A DNA stretch of 64,000 nucleotides from Scalesia atractyloides (Eukaryota; Streptophyta; Magnoliopsida; Asterales; Asteraceae), in assembly GCA_947069175.1 (NCBI GenBank), contig CAMTDV010000013.1:16197412-16261411 (forward strand), given 5' to 3'. Position 1 is the stretch's first letter; every line of letters begins with the position of its first letter. The notes beneath the pieces were generated by a model, which worked only from the letters and a program-made list of their open reading frames with translations, made no database searches and had not been told where the DNA came from. A program made the position numbers and the translations under genes. This document shows, piece by piece, positions 46,088-58,999 of this stretch.

Positions 46088-47251
46088 ATGGTAAAGGCTG
46101 CTCAGCCTACTACCTATAGGTCTGCTGTTGACCTATCTCTCTCCCTCACCTTGGATTTGGTGAGGCAAAAGTCAGTTAAGTCTGAAACTGACGCGAAAAG
46201 AAAGAGGGAAGATGACAACTCTCATAAGTTTAATAAGAAAAACAAAGGGAGATTTGGGTTCAAAGAGAACCAAGGCAAAACGGATGTGATGCCAACATGC
46301 AAAACCTGCAACCGCAGACACTGGGGACAGTGTAATTTTGGTTCACAGGCCAAACCTTGTGGCATCTGTAAGAAAAAGGGGCATAAGACCCTAGAATGCA
46401 AGGATCTTAAGGATGCCATCTGCTATATCTGCAATGAAAAGGGGCATATTAAGACTAACTGCCCTAAGATTCTTAAGAATAATAATGCAAAGCCTGGAGA
46501 GGCCAAGAAGGGAAATGCTCGAGCCTTTCAAATAACTGCAAGAGAGGTTGTTAATGACGACAATGTCATAACAGGTACATTCCTCATTAACAATATCTAT
46601 GCTAGAGTTCTTTTTGATTCGGGTGCAGATAGATCTTTTGTTGATCATAAGTTTAGTAAACTATTAAACCTGCCCTTAAGAACTCTAGATAAAACTTATG
46701 AGATAGAACTTGCTAATGGAAGTTTAGAAATAGCATCTCCCATTCTTGATGGATGCTCTATATCCCTTAAGAATCATTTCATCCCTATCTCTCTTCTGCC
46801 AATGAAATTGGCGGGGTTCGATGTTGTCTTAGGCTTGGATTGGTTATCTCATAACCAAGCCCGCATTGCCCGCGATAAGAAGCTCATCGAGATTAAGACC
46901 CCATCTGGTGAAACGATCACCATCCCCGGAGACTCACACTATGGACTGCCAGACAAGGTGTCGTTATTTAAGGCATCCAAGTGTTTAAGAAGAGGTTGTG
47001 TTATATACATGGCACAAGTCACCATAAATGAACCTAAGCCAAACAGGGAAGACCTATTAGTTATCTCAGAATATTCCGATGTCTTCCCAGAAGAATTACC
47101 AGGCCTACCTCCAGACAGACAAGTGGAGTTTAGAATTGATATCATGCCAGGATCAGCACCTGTTGCTAGAGCTCCATATAGGCTAGCACCAACGGAGATG
47201 AAGGAATTGAGGACGCAGCTAGACGAACTCTTAGAGAAAGGCTTTATTTAG
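46088..47251 (+). pseudogene. Element C zinc knuckles, protease and start of reverse transcriptase
   Basis: 387 open codons: C-rich knuckles (CNRRHWGQC, CGICKKKGHKTLEC, CYICNEKGHIKTNC), the aspartic protease motif VLFDSGADRSFV with GFDVVLGLDWL, and the RT entry PPDRQVEFRIDIMPG. It ends at an amber codon after LLEKGFI, with the same frame continuing directly into the reverse transcriptase. Confidence 0.87.
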
Positions 47252-47254
47252 CTT

Positions 47255-47986
47255 AGTTCCTCGCCTTGGGGAGCTCCTATCCTCTTTGTAAAGAAAGATG
47301 GTTCGATGCGAATGTCTATCGATTACCGAGAGCTAAACAAGTTAACAATCAAGAATAGATATCCTCTGCCCAAAATCGACGATTTATTTTACCAACTTCA
47401 AGGGGCTAGTTACTTCTCCAAGATTGATTTGAGATCAGGATATCATCAGCTGAAGGTAAGGAGTGAGGATGTTCCTAAGACTGCCTTCAGGACCCGATAC
47501 GGTCACTTTGAATTCTTAGTGATGCCTTTTGGGCTCACAAATGCACTAGCAGTGTTCATGGATCTCATGAATAAAGTCTGCAAACTGTATTTGGATAAGT
47601 TTGTCATTGTCTTCATTGACGACATACTTATCTATTCTCGTAATCAAGCTGATCACAAGAAACATCTTCGGTGCATCTTAGAACTACTAAGGCAAGAGAA
47701 GCTTTATGCCAAATTCTCTAAGTGTGAATTTTGGCTTAGAGAAGTCCAATTTCTTGGACATATGGTAAGTGAGCGTGGTATCCAAGTGGATCCCGCCAAA
47801 ATTGAAGCCATCATGAATTGGGAAGTACCCAAAACCCCATTGGAGATTGGTAGTTTTCTAGGATTGGCTGGTTACTATAGGAGGTTCAAAGAGAACTTTT
47901 CAAGGATAGCCACTCCTTTAACTACCTTGACCTGTAAGAATGTTAAGTATAACAAGAATCCTTTGAGATTCTTAAACACAAGTTGA
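47255..47986 (+). pseudogene. Element C reverse transcriptase
   Basis: Same frame as the protease ORF after one stop: SSSPWGAPILFVKKDG, SIDYRELNKLT, YPLPKIDDLF, the catalytic FIDDILIYS, FSKCEFWL and FLGLAGYYRRF. The frame is lost at about 47950 before RNase H. Confidence 0.88.
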
Positions 47987-49829
47987 GCAATGCTCCTGTG
48001 TTATCCCTACCTGAGGGTGTTGAAGACTTTGTTGTTTACTGTGATGCTTCGCACACTAGCATGGGTTGTGTGCTAATGCAAAAAGGCAAAGTGATTGCCT
48101 ATGCATCACGACAGTTAAAGGTGCATGAAAGAAATTACACCACCCATGATTTGGAATTGGGTGCCGTTGTATTTGCACTAAAACTGTGGAGACGTTACTT
48201 GTATGGTACAAAGTGTATTATATACACATACCATAAAAGTCTCAAGCATCTGTTCAATCAGAAAGAATTGAACATGCGACAACGTCGATGGATGGAAACG
48301 CTTAATGACTATGATTGCGAGATTCGCTACCATCCAGGCAAAGCAAATGTAGTTGTTGATGCCTTAAGTCGCAAAGAACGGGTTAAGCCTATAAGGATTA
48401 ACGCCAAGAGCATTGAGCTCAGAAATAGCTTAAGTGAGAAGCTACTAGATGTGCAGAAGCAAGCCCTGTTAGAGGAAAATGCTCCTAAGGAAGGATTAGG
48501 CGGAACTGTGGGTCAGTTAGCGCCTGGAAAAGACGGAATCCTTAGATTCAATGGAAGAATTTGGGTTCCAGTCTTTGGGGGACTTAGAGATCTAATCCTC
48601 CAAGAAGCACACAATTCAAGATACTCAGTTCACCCGGGAGGTGACAAGATGTATCAAGATCTAAAGAAGAATTATTGGTGGATAGGTTTGAAGAAATCCA
48701 TAGCTACTTATGTAGTTAAGTGTCTGACGTGTTTGCAAGTTAAGGCCGAACATCAAAAGCCGTCAGGACTTCTACAGCAATTGGAAATTCCCATGTGGAA
48801 ATGGGAAATGGTAACTATGGACTTGATTACCAAGTTACCTAAGACCAAAAGTGGAAATGACACTACTTGGGTCATTGTGGATAGACTGACTAAGTCAGCA
48901 CATTTCTTGCCGATTAAAGAGACTTATAATTCTGACAAATTGGCTAAGTTATACGTGGACAAGATTGTGTCCCTACACGGTGTGCCGGTACATATTGTAT
49001 CTGATAGAGATACTAGATATACCTCTCACTTTTGGAAAAGTTTCCAACAATCATTAGGCACTAGATTAAATTTTAGTACGGCTTACCATCCGCAGACTGA
49101 TGGTCAAAGTGAGCGTACTATCCAGACACTGGAAGACATGCTTAGAGCACGTGTGATTGATTTAGGTGGAAGTTGGGATGACCACTTACCCGTAATAGAA
49201 TTCTCCTACAATAACAGTTATAATACGAGCATCAAGGCTGCTCCTTTTGAGGCCTTGTATGGTAGAAAATGCAGAACGCCCGTGTGCTGGGCAGAAGTTG
49301 GGGAAGCCCAACTATCATGACCAGAGATTGTCATGGAGACCACGGAAAAGATTGTGTAAATCCGTGATCGTCTCAAAGCTGCCAGGGATAGGCAGAAGAG
49401 CTATGTTGACAAGAGGCGTAAACCTCTTAAGTTCCAAGTAGGGGACAAGGTCATGCTGAAGGTATCACCCTGGAAAGGTGTGATGCGTTTTGAAAGAAGG
49501 GCAAGCCGAGCCCAAGATATATTGGACCATTCGAGATAGTCAAATGTGTCGGCACTGTAGCTTATAAGCTCAGATTGCAAGAGGAGCTTAGTGGAATCCA
49601 TGATGTGTTCCGCATCAGTAATCTTAAGAAATGTCTAGCCGATGAGTCGCTAGCAATGTCACATAAAGATGTACAAATAGATGAAAACCTGAGGTTCATA
49701 GAGAAACCAATTTTGATCGAAGATCGACAGGTTAAGAAGCTCCGAAGAAAAATGATACCTATAGTAAAGGTTAAGTGGGACGCTTTTAGAGGTCCTGAGT
49801 ATACATGGGAGGTTGAGTCCACTATGTGA
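47974..49829 (+). pseudogene. Element C RNase H, integrase and chromodomain-like tail
   Basis: RNase H (VVYCDASHTSMGCVLMQ, LELGAVVFALKLWRRYL, DALSRKE). Integrase follows with an HHCC-type zinc region (HPGGDKMY...CLTCLQVKAEH) and catalytic core residues in MDLITKLP, SDRDTRYTSHFW and AYHPQTDGQSERTIQ. There is a stop at 49318 after EAQLS and another a few codons on. The C-terminus (VKVKWDAFRGPEYTWEVES) resembles the chromodomain tail of Tekay-type elements, which bind chromatin marks. Multiple lesions: inactive. Confidence 0.87.
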
Positions 49830-49892
49830 CAAAAGTACCCTCATCTTTTTGAATAAAATCTTGGGGTCGAGATTTTTTTAAGGGGGTGAGGA

Positions 49893-52694
49893 TGTAACAC
49901 CCTGTAAAATCGTGTCCAATAGTATAGTGACACGTGTTGTATTTTAGATATAGTCTGCTAAAGACCAATAAGGACTAAGGCGTCAACATGCTCAAACCGA
50001 GTATCTGAGTGATGGTCCGATGTCAACATGCATAAATAACAGCCTCTGAGTGACTAATATGTCAACATGCTTAAATTATTAGCCTTTGAGTGACTGATAT
50101 GTCAACATGCTTGAAATTTGGCCTCTGAGTGACTGATATGTCAACATGCCCAGCCTCTGAGTGACATCAGAATCAACATGCTTATAATAAGCCTCTGAGT
50201 GATCCTTTACGAAGTCCTAACTCTCATAGGTGCCATCTGTTGGACGAGATGGTTCAATTTTGTAAATATGTGAAAGTTAGATAATGGAGGGACTAAAAGT
50301 GTCAACATGTTAATTTATACCTTTGAGTGACCTTTTAAACGAACCAAGAGCTCGACAATGTCCGGGCATAATCCTGTTTTGATACTTAAACAAGTTGGTA
50401 AATAATTATTAAAAAGTCAAACATGCCATTTTTCGGAAAAATCATAAATTGATCTTATATATGTTATGAAACCTGTTTTGATACTTAAACAAGTTGGTAA
50501 TAATTATTAGAACATGTATGAACATGTTCGGCTCGTCAGTTTCAGTTCTAAGTCGGTTCGCAACCGAAAGTCACGAAGTTTGACTTCTGCTTTGACTTTC
50601 GATGCTGATCCGATTTAGATTAGTTACCCACTGATCTAAAGTTGCATTATGATCATAATATAATATAGCATAACCCTATGAGGTTATATTACATGATCAT
50701 AATCAGAATCTAAGTTTATGCGCAAGTTCCATAATTATGCCATCTTTGACCAAAATGTCCTTTTTGCATAAAACAAGGTTTTAAATGGTAATGAACTTGA
50801 AAATGAATTTTCTACTGATGTAATATCATAAGTAGGATTATTTGGGATATTAAACTAAGTTATAAACTGAGTTTTCAAGCAAGTCCTTCAACTATGTCGA
50901 TAAATGACGGTTTAGCCCATGTGGCTCATAAAATGATTTTAATCAATCTTTTCAAGATAAATCATTTAACTACTGATATGCTATATTAAATAACATATTT
51001 AAAACATTTTAATCTGACCTTAACATCAGTTTTCATAAATATCGCATAAAGACGTCACTTTACGACATAAGCGCCGTTTTGGCGCATAGTATGGTTTTAA
51101 ACCATATTAATTGACCAAGACTTGTTACCTACTGATTTTAAAACTTATTTTAAACATATTTACAGTAGGTACATGTTATAAACTTAGAATCTCAAATAGT
51201 TTATAAACTATGTGTAAAATGACCAAAATGCCCCTTCGGTGCATAGTTTGGTCATAAAAGATAAATTACACATAAAATTGGTATCCAACTGATATTATAT
51301 CATAAATAAATTATTTTTCCACAATACTTATGATTATAAACTTAAAATGTATTCAAGTTCCTTTTATATGGTATAAAATTACCAAAATGCCCCTATGAGG
51401 CATAATTTCGTTTTAAAACCTTAACGGGCATATAAGTTGATATCCTACTGACATTTTAACTTATTTAAAATATAATGGCATATAGAACTTGTCCATGACT
51501 TATCCGGTTACCCATTATCGCTTATAAGCATACGGTTGATTATACGTAACTAGTTTACGGAATTTAACCGAAACGGGTTTAACCTTATCATTTTAATCTC
51601 AAAATCCAGAATGTTAATTGTTTACCCATATTATGAAAGTCAAAGTACTTGTTGGGTTTAAACTACATTCTATCCAATCATCGTTTAATCAAGCGTTATA
51701 CGTCTTGATCATGTACACTACTCGGTCTAAGTCTATGACTTAAATAAAGACCGATAGTATTTAATTGGTTAGCTTATGCCATAATCCAGACTAGAGCCTT
51801 GCCGGTAAATGTTATCTGTATGTTAGTAGTTTTGTATACGGCTGAGTTATTGAAATTAAAAGAAGACTAGCTCAGGTAAATACTCTTGACTTATTTTCCC
51901 TATACGGGCTTGGGATACGGTAAACTATTACCGCTTGGTCAGAAATGGGATCAATCGAATGCCGGATTGTGGCTAGTAAATCCGCATTTTTTGATTTAAT
52001 CAGTTTTGTTTGATAACTTAAACATCAGGGGTTAAATTACCGTGTCCCGGATATCCTTGGCTCATTAGATTAGTTAATGGCCACGACCTTAGCGCGGGGT
52101 GTAGGCATACACCTAACAGACGCTCAAATGCAAATTACCCAAGACGTTGGGGATAACTCCTCTGTGAGTTCTAAGTGGTGTGTATTTAATCATGTCTCGG
52201 TCTCTATACTGGGCCCTGTATGTATAGACAAACATGTGAATCTGTTAACAAGTTTACAAAGTAACTTTCCCAAGTTATAAAAGATTTTGTGCCCTGTGCA
52301 CTTAAAATCATTTTAAAATGTTTTCAAAATGAGTTAGTTAGGTGTATTTACCTGCGAAAGCTGACGTATCGTCCAAAGACTAAACTGCAGGTACAATACG
52401 AAATAGGCCGGAAGCTGCTCGGTAGTGAATAAGAGAATCTTGCAAATCCTTAGATCTGCCCTAAAGTCTGTTTTATATTCTTTCTTGTACATTTTAATGA
52501 TCCGCCTGTGGATCTTCTATTACGAGCATGTATATTATTTTGTATTTTGAACGTTCGGTTTGTAATAGTAATTTTACTCCAAGACTTCCGCTGTGCCGTG
52601 TTTAATTGACTATGATGTTATCAACTGACGTCACAATACTCCCCACCCGGGCCCACCGGTGTATGGATTTGGGTTGGAAATCCGGGGTGTAACA
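49893..52694 (+). repeat. 3' LTR of element C, internally deleted
   Basis: 2802 bp, collinear with the 5' LTR except for a deletion of about 685 bp matching 27691-28375. That interval includes the TATA box. The junction (about 50373-50410) carries a copy of sequence found about 98 bp downstream (50472-50509). Preceded by the purine tract AAGGGGGTGAG; ends GTGTAACA then TATAT. Confidence 0.9.
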
Positions 52695-55042
52695 TATATG
52701 GCACCATACATCTTGAATTACACTAAAAACCCTTAATACATAAAACCCCCTAACTAAAACCCCTAAATCCTAACTAAACTTATTAACTAGAATTAAAACC
52801 AAACCAAGACCCCCCTTCCAAACGGCCAACATGAGGGCCCCACATGCCCCCATGTGTTAGACAAAGTTGTCTAATGTTTGTTGGTTCAAAAGAGATACAT
52901 GGAGGATCTTGTGTTGGAATGTTATGTTTAAAGGAACATGATCATAAACCTAAACCTTATCTTATCACCTTCATCAAATTTCAAACTTCACCTCTTCTTC
53001 TTCCTTCAACCTCACGGCCACACCATACTCCCCTTAGTCTCCATTTTCCTTCCACTTTCAAGTACTTCCAAGCTCATCCTAAGGTGTCTCAAGGTAGATT
53101 AAGAAGGTGACAAGTCTTGGAAGCTCAAGGACCTCTTCAATGAGCTATTAACCACCATCTTCTCATCATCTTCATCTCATAGTCTTTCTTGCAACTTTCC
53201 TAGCCACAAGAGCTAGTAGTGAGCCTCCTAATCTTCCATTTTATATCTTGTTACTAGTATATTGTTGGTGTACAAGTTAAACCATCTAAAAGCATCATCT
53301 TTAAAAGATGAACACATGAACTAGTAACACAATCTAAAGAAAATAAACATATCTTGAAGTTGTAATGAATATGTAGTTGTTTATTTTGTGCTATGGATGA
53401 TATCCATCATATGTATACTTACTTGAAGTATAGATCTAACAAGTATACACATGGATCTTACAAGATCCATCATAAAAGTGTTGATGAACTTGTTACACAT
53501 GAACAGTGAGCTTATTAAAGTGGTTAAAAGGATTTGTAATGTTCTTAAGATGATGTATGAACAAGTTGTTAAAAAATGATTTTCAACAAAGTTAGTAAAC
53601 ATTAGAAACAAAACCTATTTTTAAAGATGGATGAACATGTTAAACACAAGGTTGAAATACTACATGATTTGGTTAGCTTTCAAGTTCATCATAACATGAA
53701 AAATGCATCTATATGCATATATTATACTTGTGGAAAGTGTTGTGAATAAATTGATGAGTTTTGGAAACTTAAACACAATGTTTTAAAACACAGGAAACCT
53801 CCTAAATCTAAGGGAGACCAAGGCCAAATTTTTATAAAATTTGAACACTTAGAAAAATATACGTTAACAAAGTTCTTACAAGTAAACTTGTTTAAAAGTA
53901 ATAAATATAAAAATACCCATATTTTTGTATAAAATGTAAATCAAAGAAGTTATAATTTTTCTAAAAATAAAGATGGATATAAATATATATTTTGAAAAAT
54001 ATATATTTAGTGATCATAAAAATTATGTGCTATGTGTATATTATCTGTATTAGTTACATATAAAATTAGAGACTTGAAATTATACACACAAACAAATACG
54101 ATGAAATTGGCAAACAAAGTATTACAAGTATATATACCTATTCATACTCGGAGACAAATGTGGACAAATCGGACACTTTGACTATATAAAGATTTCGGAC
54201 TAAAAATATATAATATATCGAAGCTTGGTAAATATTGCTTTCAAAACCGAACAAGTGATAAAATATATATTTTTACAAGTATATAAAAATATATCATATT
54301 TTGTCGATATAAAAACGTATTATTCGTGAAGCGTATAAAAATATATATTTCATAAACATCTTAAAAATATATTGTTTTGGTGGAAACTAAAATTATATTT
54401 TTCTAGAACTAATCTTAAAAATATATTTTTTAAGATGCATACATTTACCAAGCATAAGATACATATATTAATTTGGACATATCTTAAAATTATAAGAATA
54501 CACAAAATTGTGGGTAATGAATACCAAAAATATATGTATTCTTATACATACAAATATATGCCAACATATACCACTAACACTTGGGGAAAATACCATTATA
54601 CAAGTATTATACATAACCATGAGAATACAAATTGAAATACACAACACTCATAATATAAGTATACCCACACTTGGGAAGATACACATGTATAATACTTAAC
54701 AATTGCTACACTTGATCATGTATACCATAAACATGTGCACGTGGATAGTTATATATTAAGACATTAAAAATAGATTATTTTTAACAAACCCATCGCAATC
54801 ATAAATGATATATAAAATGGTGCATACAAATCATACAAGTTAAAATGTGATATTTTAACGAATACATCGAACTTGGAACTATATAATTAAGAAGAATTAT
54901 ATATGGAACATATCCGACGATGTCATCGTCGAGGCAAACGGGTGGAACCCGATTATAAGAAGTCATGAAACACATACATCTTACTTGTGCGAGGCATGGA
55001 GACAAGAGGGCTAGGCCCATACATGCAACACATGAGATGCAA

Positions 55043-55077
<35 letters not shown>

Positions 55078-56234
55078 ACGATATATATATATTGACATCA
55101 TACACCGAAACTACATCTCAGCTGACATCATACACTGAAATACACCTCACTAACGTCATACACCGAAACTACATCTCAGCTGACATCATACACTGAAATA
55201 CACCTCAGCTAACGTCATACACCGAAAACGCATCTCAGTGGGCATCATACATCGAAAATACATCTCAACGGAACATAATTCTGAACAAGTCTTAATAAAT
55301 ACTTAAGACAAGAAACATGAACATAAATCATTACAAAGACCGAAGTGTATAACAAAACCTAACACGTTTGTAGGTTGTGATACAAACCAAGGAAAACTAC
55401 GTGAGATAAACAGAGTTTACAGAACCCAATCCAGTGAGTTCATGTCCCCCTTTTTATCTTAAATGTTTTATTGTTTTACAACTATCGGGGGAAATACATG
55501 TTTAATGGTATGATAAGCTAGGGAATGAAACAACTTAGATCATGTGCGAATAGGGTGGAACTTAAGCACGATAAATCTTGTTTAAGACCACGGTACAAAG
55601 GTTAGATCTAGCGGGTGTTGGCGAGTCCCACTCTTGGTCATGGACCCACACGGAAGAGTGCATTTGTCGTCCCAGTTGAGGTTAATCGACGAAAATCGTC
55701 TAGTTTTGGATGCTTCCTATGTCGTCACACATTAATGTCCTTGCAAAACATTAATGATCGGTGATTTCAATGACGCTTTACATACCGGATTTTGATACAA
55801 ATATATCATACATTTTATGGATTCATCATATACAGTTAAAACACATGAACTTGCCAACTTTTGTTGATTTTTCAACTTAACATGTTTTTTAGGAAATAAG
55901 TGGACCAAGCAGGGAACTTCAGTCAAGGAAAGCAGGTGTCAAGTCTCCATGCCAACTTTTAAAGGGTTTGCCCATTATATACCGCCTCCTTGCGATGATA
56001 TAAGGGTCAAAGCCTTATCATTTTAAAACTTGCATTTTGGATGTGTAACCTTTTGACAACTTATTTTCATCTCATGGTTTGTAAACAATATATTCAACTT
56101 ATGTTGCGTTTTGAAACAATATTGGCAATGGCATTTGGAGCTTGTTTGTATTCATTTAGTACGTTCACTTATGTTGTATGCAATGAGAATCAATTAGATC
56201 ACACCACGCGCTTCCGCCTATGAGCGGGTGTGAC
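52695..56234 (+). repeat. LTR-like remnant ending GCGGGTGTGACA
   Basis: Ends CTTCCGCCTATGAGCGGGTG-TGACA like an LTR. It contains the GCCAACTTTTGTTGA block followed by a pyrimidine run and AG (55891-55892), as in the LTRs of A and B. No primer site or gag follows, so it may be a solo LTR. Its start may lie near 17978, with A and C inserted inside: AAAACT precedes 17978 and AAAACT follows the end, but the terminal bases do not fit perfectly. Sequence 53300-55080 is very AT-rich, with no gene. Confidence 0.4.
55044..55273. repeat. (TA)n run and six copies of a 29-30-bp repeat
   Basis: A TA run (about 55044-55072) is followed from 55094 by alternating units TGACATCATACACCGAAACT + ACATCTCAGC and close variants, about six copies. 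Confidence 0.8.
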
Positions 56235-56289
56235 AAAAACTGCAGGTTAACTACTCATAACTGCTCTAAAAGCATTTAATTGAGTGTGT

Positions 56290-56560
56290 TTAAATGACAA
56301 GATTTCATCTCAGCAAAATCTAATAGTGGAGAACGATTTGGAAAACAGTTAGTAGTTTATTAGAAGGCAATCCCCAAGTTGTGGAGATAATGGGAGGAAA
56401 ATTAGGAAAAACCACCAACTAAAGAAACCGCCATAAAATCGCCCTGAACCGCCATTGGAGCGGTTATCTTTATGACTTTAAACGACTAAGATTTAATCTC
56501 AGAGTGATCTGACGGTGGAGATGATTTGAAAGGTGGTTAGAGTTAATGGGTTTAATATAT
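56290..56560. repeat. Diverged relative of the 15-kb foldback element
   Basis: CCCTGAACCGCC, AGCGGTTATC, TTTAATCTCAGAG, GGTGGTTAGAGTTAATGGG and a trailing TTTAATATATATA match the left arm at 15070-15190. A second, partly inverted arm may precede it (56300-56345). Confidence 0.6.
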
Positions 56561-56603
56561 ATAATTCCATATCTAATTGCATCATATCACTAAGGATAAA
56601 TCT

Positions 56604-57151
56604 AGGGTTACAAATGAAACGAACGTTCAGTGAATAGGTCGTGAACTATTCGGCAGGAAATTCGTGTGTGTTTGTTTGTTTAATTAATTAATGGACAGAC
56701 ACGAACAAGAAATTTCATTCATTTAGTTAAATGAATGAACACGGACAGAAGTCGCGTTCGTTCACTTATATTCGTGAATGTTCGGTAACTTGTTCATTTA
56801 TGCTCGTTTGTTTGTGTTTGATAGTTCATTAGTGTTTTTATATTTTATTTAAATACTTCAGTATTTTGACAAATAAAATATTTAATAAGTATCAATATAT
56901 TATGTTCATGAACGTTTATTTGTGTTTGTTTATTTCCATTTGTGCTCGTGAACATCAGTTTGTGTTCATGAACGTTCGCTTGCGTTCATTGACTAAAATT
57001 AACAAAGCACATCCATTTCCTTAACAAACGAACACAAAAAATAAATCTTGGTTGGTAAGTGTTCATGAATGATTCGTGGACACGTATATTTTCTTAACAA
57101 AGAAACGCGAACAAGGTGTTGTTTGTGTTCATTGGTTCATTTGCATCCCTA
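56604..57151. mobile_element. Inverted-repeat element made of GTTCGT/GAACGTTC motifs
   Basis: The left end TAGGGTTACAAATGAAACG is matched by the reverse complement of the right end, TAGGGATGCAAATGAACC. The interior is filled with GTTCGTG, GTTCATGAACGTTCG and similar palindromic words. No ORF. The ends resemble those of the GAGCTC-rich element at 903-1376. Confidence 0.55.
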
Positions 57152-57230
57152 TGTAAATCCATATGTCAACCTTCTTTTATAAATTGCCACTTGCATCCTT
57201 GTGGTTTACTCAAACATGCATGTTATATAT

Positions 57231-57635
57231 AGGATGAGGTTCAGCTACAAAGTCTATTTTTCCTACAAAGTGTACAAAGTCATAAAACATCACAATTTCA
57301 GCCATAAAACACACTCAAAACTCACAAATAACAGAGTGAAAATCACTAAACACAATATCCAAACCCTAACAATCCATAAAAACTTCAAAAACACCATCCT
57401 AAAACTACGAATATAAAACACAACAAGATAATCAACATAAAACATACGAATGTTAATCATTCGATAATCAAAGCCTTATAATCTAAAACACAACACAAAC
57501 CCACATATATGGCGTTTTAGTAATCTTCACTTTGTTATTTGGGGGGGTTGAGTATGTTTTATGGTTTACATTATGGTGTTTTATGACTTTTTACACTTTG
57601 TAGGAAAAATAGACTTTGTAACCAACTTTCATCCT
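57231..57635. mobile_element. MITE with long terminal inverted repeats
   Basis: AGGATGAGGTTCAGCTACAA through CATAAAACATCAC at the left mirrors the right end (reverse complement AGGATGAAAGTTGGTTACAA through CATAAAACACCA) over about 65 bp. It is flanked by TATATA tracts, so the exact target duplication is unclear. No ORF. Confidence 0.8.
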
Positions 57636-57749
57636 ATATATATATATATATATGTATGTATATATATATACAAAGGTAATCTGAGTTCCTTTGGTTGCAG
57701 GTTTTTGGTCATCTGAGCCCCAGGACTAACTATTTTGTTTGTTGATCGC

Positions 57750-58235
57750 TACTTGACTAATGAAATGTCTAACCCCCCTCCATAATACTTCTTATTCCTT
57801 CCACATTTTTATCAACATCAATCCACAACATCCTCATCTTCCTCCTCCTTACCTTCTACACTTCAAATTCATCACCATCACCTCTCAACTCCAGTTCCAC
57901 ACCTCAAAACAACGGCGTAGCATTATTATCCTTCAAATTTATAACAGATCTCAACAACAATGTCCCATTTTCCTTCAACATCACCTCCGCCGTCTACAAC
58001 TGACCGGAAGTACAACGTCTGAGTAACGCCAAAGTGAGTCGACTCATTCTTGAGAGTTTAAACCTCTCCGGTGTTCACTGCCAACACATTGACTCGGATG
58101 GATCAATTACAAGTTTTGAGTCTCCATAACAACCTCCTTAGTGGTCCGATTCCAGATACCACCGGACTCGGTAAGTTAAAAATGTTGTTTCTTGACCATA
58201 ACTACCTCATTGGTGAATTGACTTAAAAAGTAGGT
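57750..58235 (+). pseudogene. LRR receptor-like kinase N-terminal fragment
   Basis: From about 57911 the frame reads GVALLSFKFITDLNNN, a typical start of the LRR N-terminal domain. After a stop come VSRLILESLNLSGV and, in a shifted frame, LTRMDQLQVLSLHNNLLSG with GKLKMLFLDHNYLIGEL, i.e. leucine-rich repeats. The layout resembles the probable inactive receptor kinases of the At5g67200 type. No transmembrane or kinase part follows. It carries a stop, a frameshift and a 3' truncation. Confidence 0.7.
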
Positions 58236-58239
58236 GCTA

Positions 58240-58560
58240 TGCCTTTCTTAGATTTAAATCAAACCGTCTCAAATAACATGCATCTTGCCTGCTCGAATTC
58301 ATAATGTTCCCTTTTAATTCACTTTAAAACAAACCAACATCACAATTTACAAGTAATAATGTAATTCCAAAAGGGGTTAGATATTAGTTAAACCATTCTA
58401 TTTCCATAACAATGCAAAGTATAATTGTTCAAAAACAAAAAAAAAATGTATGTTGTTAAAAAAAACCTTAATTATTCCAAAACAACCCTATTTAAACTGA
58501 CTTAAAAAGTAGGTGTTATGCCTTTCTTAGATTTAAATCAAACTGTCTTTCTAAGATGCA
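58240..58560. repeat. Duplicated 50-bp segment after the LRR fragment
   Basis: GACTTAAAAAGTAGGTGCTA + TGCCTTTCTTAGATTTAAAT at about 58219-58262 recurs at about 58499-58542 with one or two changes. The spacer is AT-rich, with A runs. Confidence 0.7.
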
Positions 58561-58734
58561 TCCATCTGTTTTTGATTCATTGCTTGAAATTTCAATGTCT
58601 TGTTTAGAAGTTCCAATAACGCCCTAGTTGCGGTATGCTTATATTATATGTGGGCGCTCGATGGCAAAAGTGAAAGTGTACTAGTTTTAATGTTATTTTA
58701 CTAATTTCGTGAAAATAACGTTAAAAGAGGGCGA

Positions 58735-58995
58735 TGGTTAATCATGCATCATGTGGTGGCGTTGATAGCCGAAAGACAAGGGGGTACATGCACTAATCAG
58801 TGTTTGTCTCAATTGTTGAGTGTTATGTGCCTTATGTCCAAGGCTTGATGTGAAACTACCATCGAACCGGGATTCTTATCGGAAACAGCCTCTCTATTCC
58901 TTTGGGTTAAAGGTAAGGCTGTTTACATCTTACCCTCCTCAGACCCTACCTTATCTTTACTATTGGTGGGTATACTGAGTATAATAATGATTTCT
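58735..58995 (+). mobile_element. Diverged SINE related to the copy at 8846
   Basis: The body CAGCCTCTCTATTCCTTTGG, TTACATCTTACCCTCC and ATTGGTGGGTATACTGAG matches the intron-2 SINE and ends in ATAATAATGAT. A possible B-box is GAACCGGGATTC near 58865; the head is weak. Confidence 0.6.
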
Positions 58996-58999
58996 AGTA

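Larger units (their letters stand above)
27209..52694 (+). mobile_element. Element C: Ty3 chromovirus-like element, disrupted
   Basis: TGTAACACCCTG...GTGTGACA/GTGTAACA LTRs at 27209-30663 and 49893-52694, flanked by TATAT on both sides (27204-27208, 52695-52699). Interior order: primer site, a His/Ser/Pro-rich gag-like ORF, [element B inserted], long leader with a minisatellite, second gag, protease, reverse transcriptase, RNase H, integrase, a chromodomain-like C-terminus and purine tract. Motifs match the Tekay/Del group of chromoviruses. Many stops and frameshifts: dead. The span includes element B and its nested solo LTR. Confidence 0.88.
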
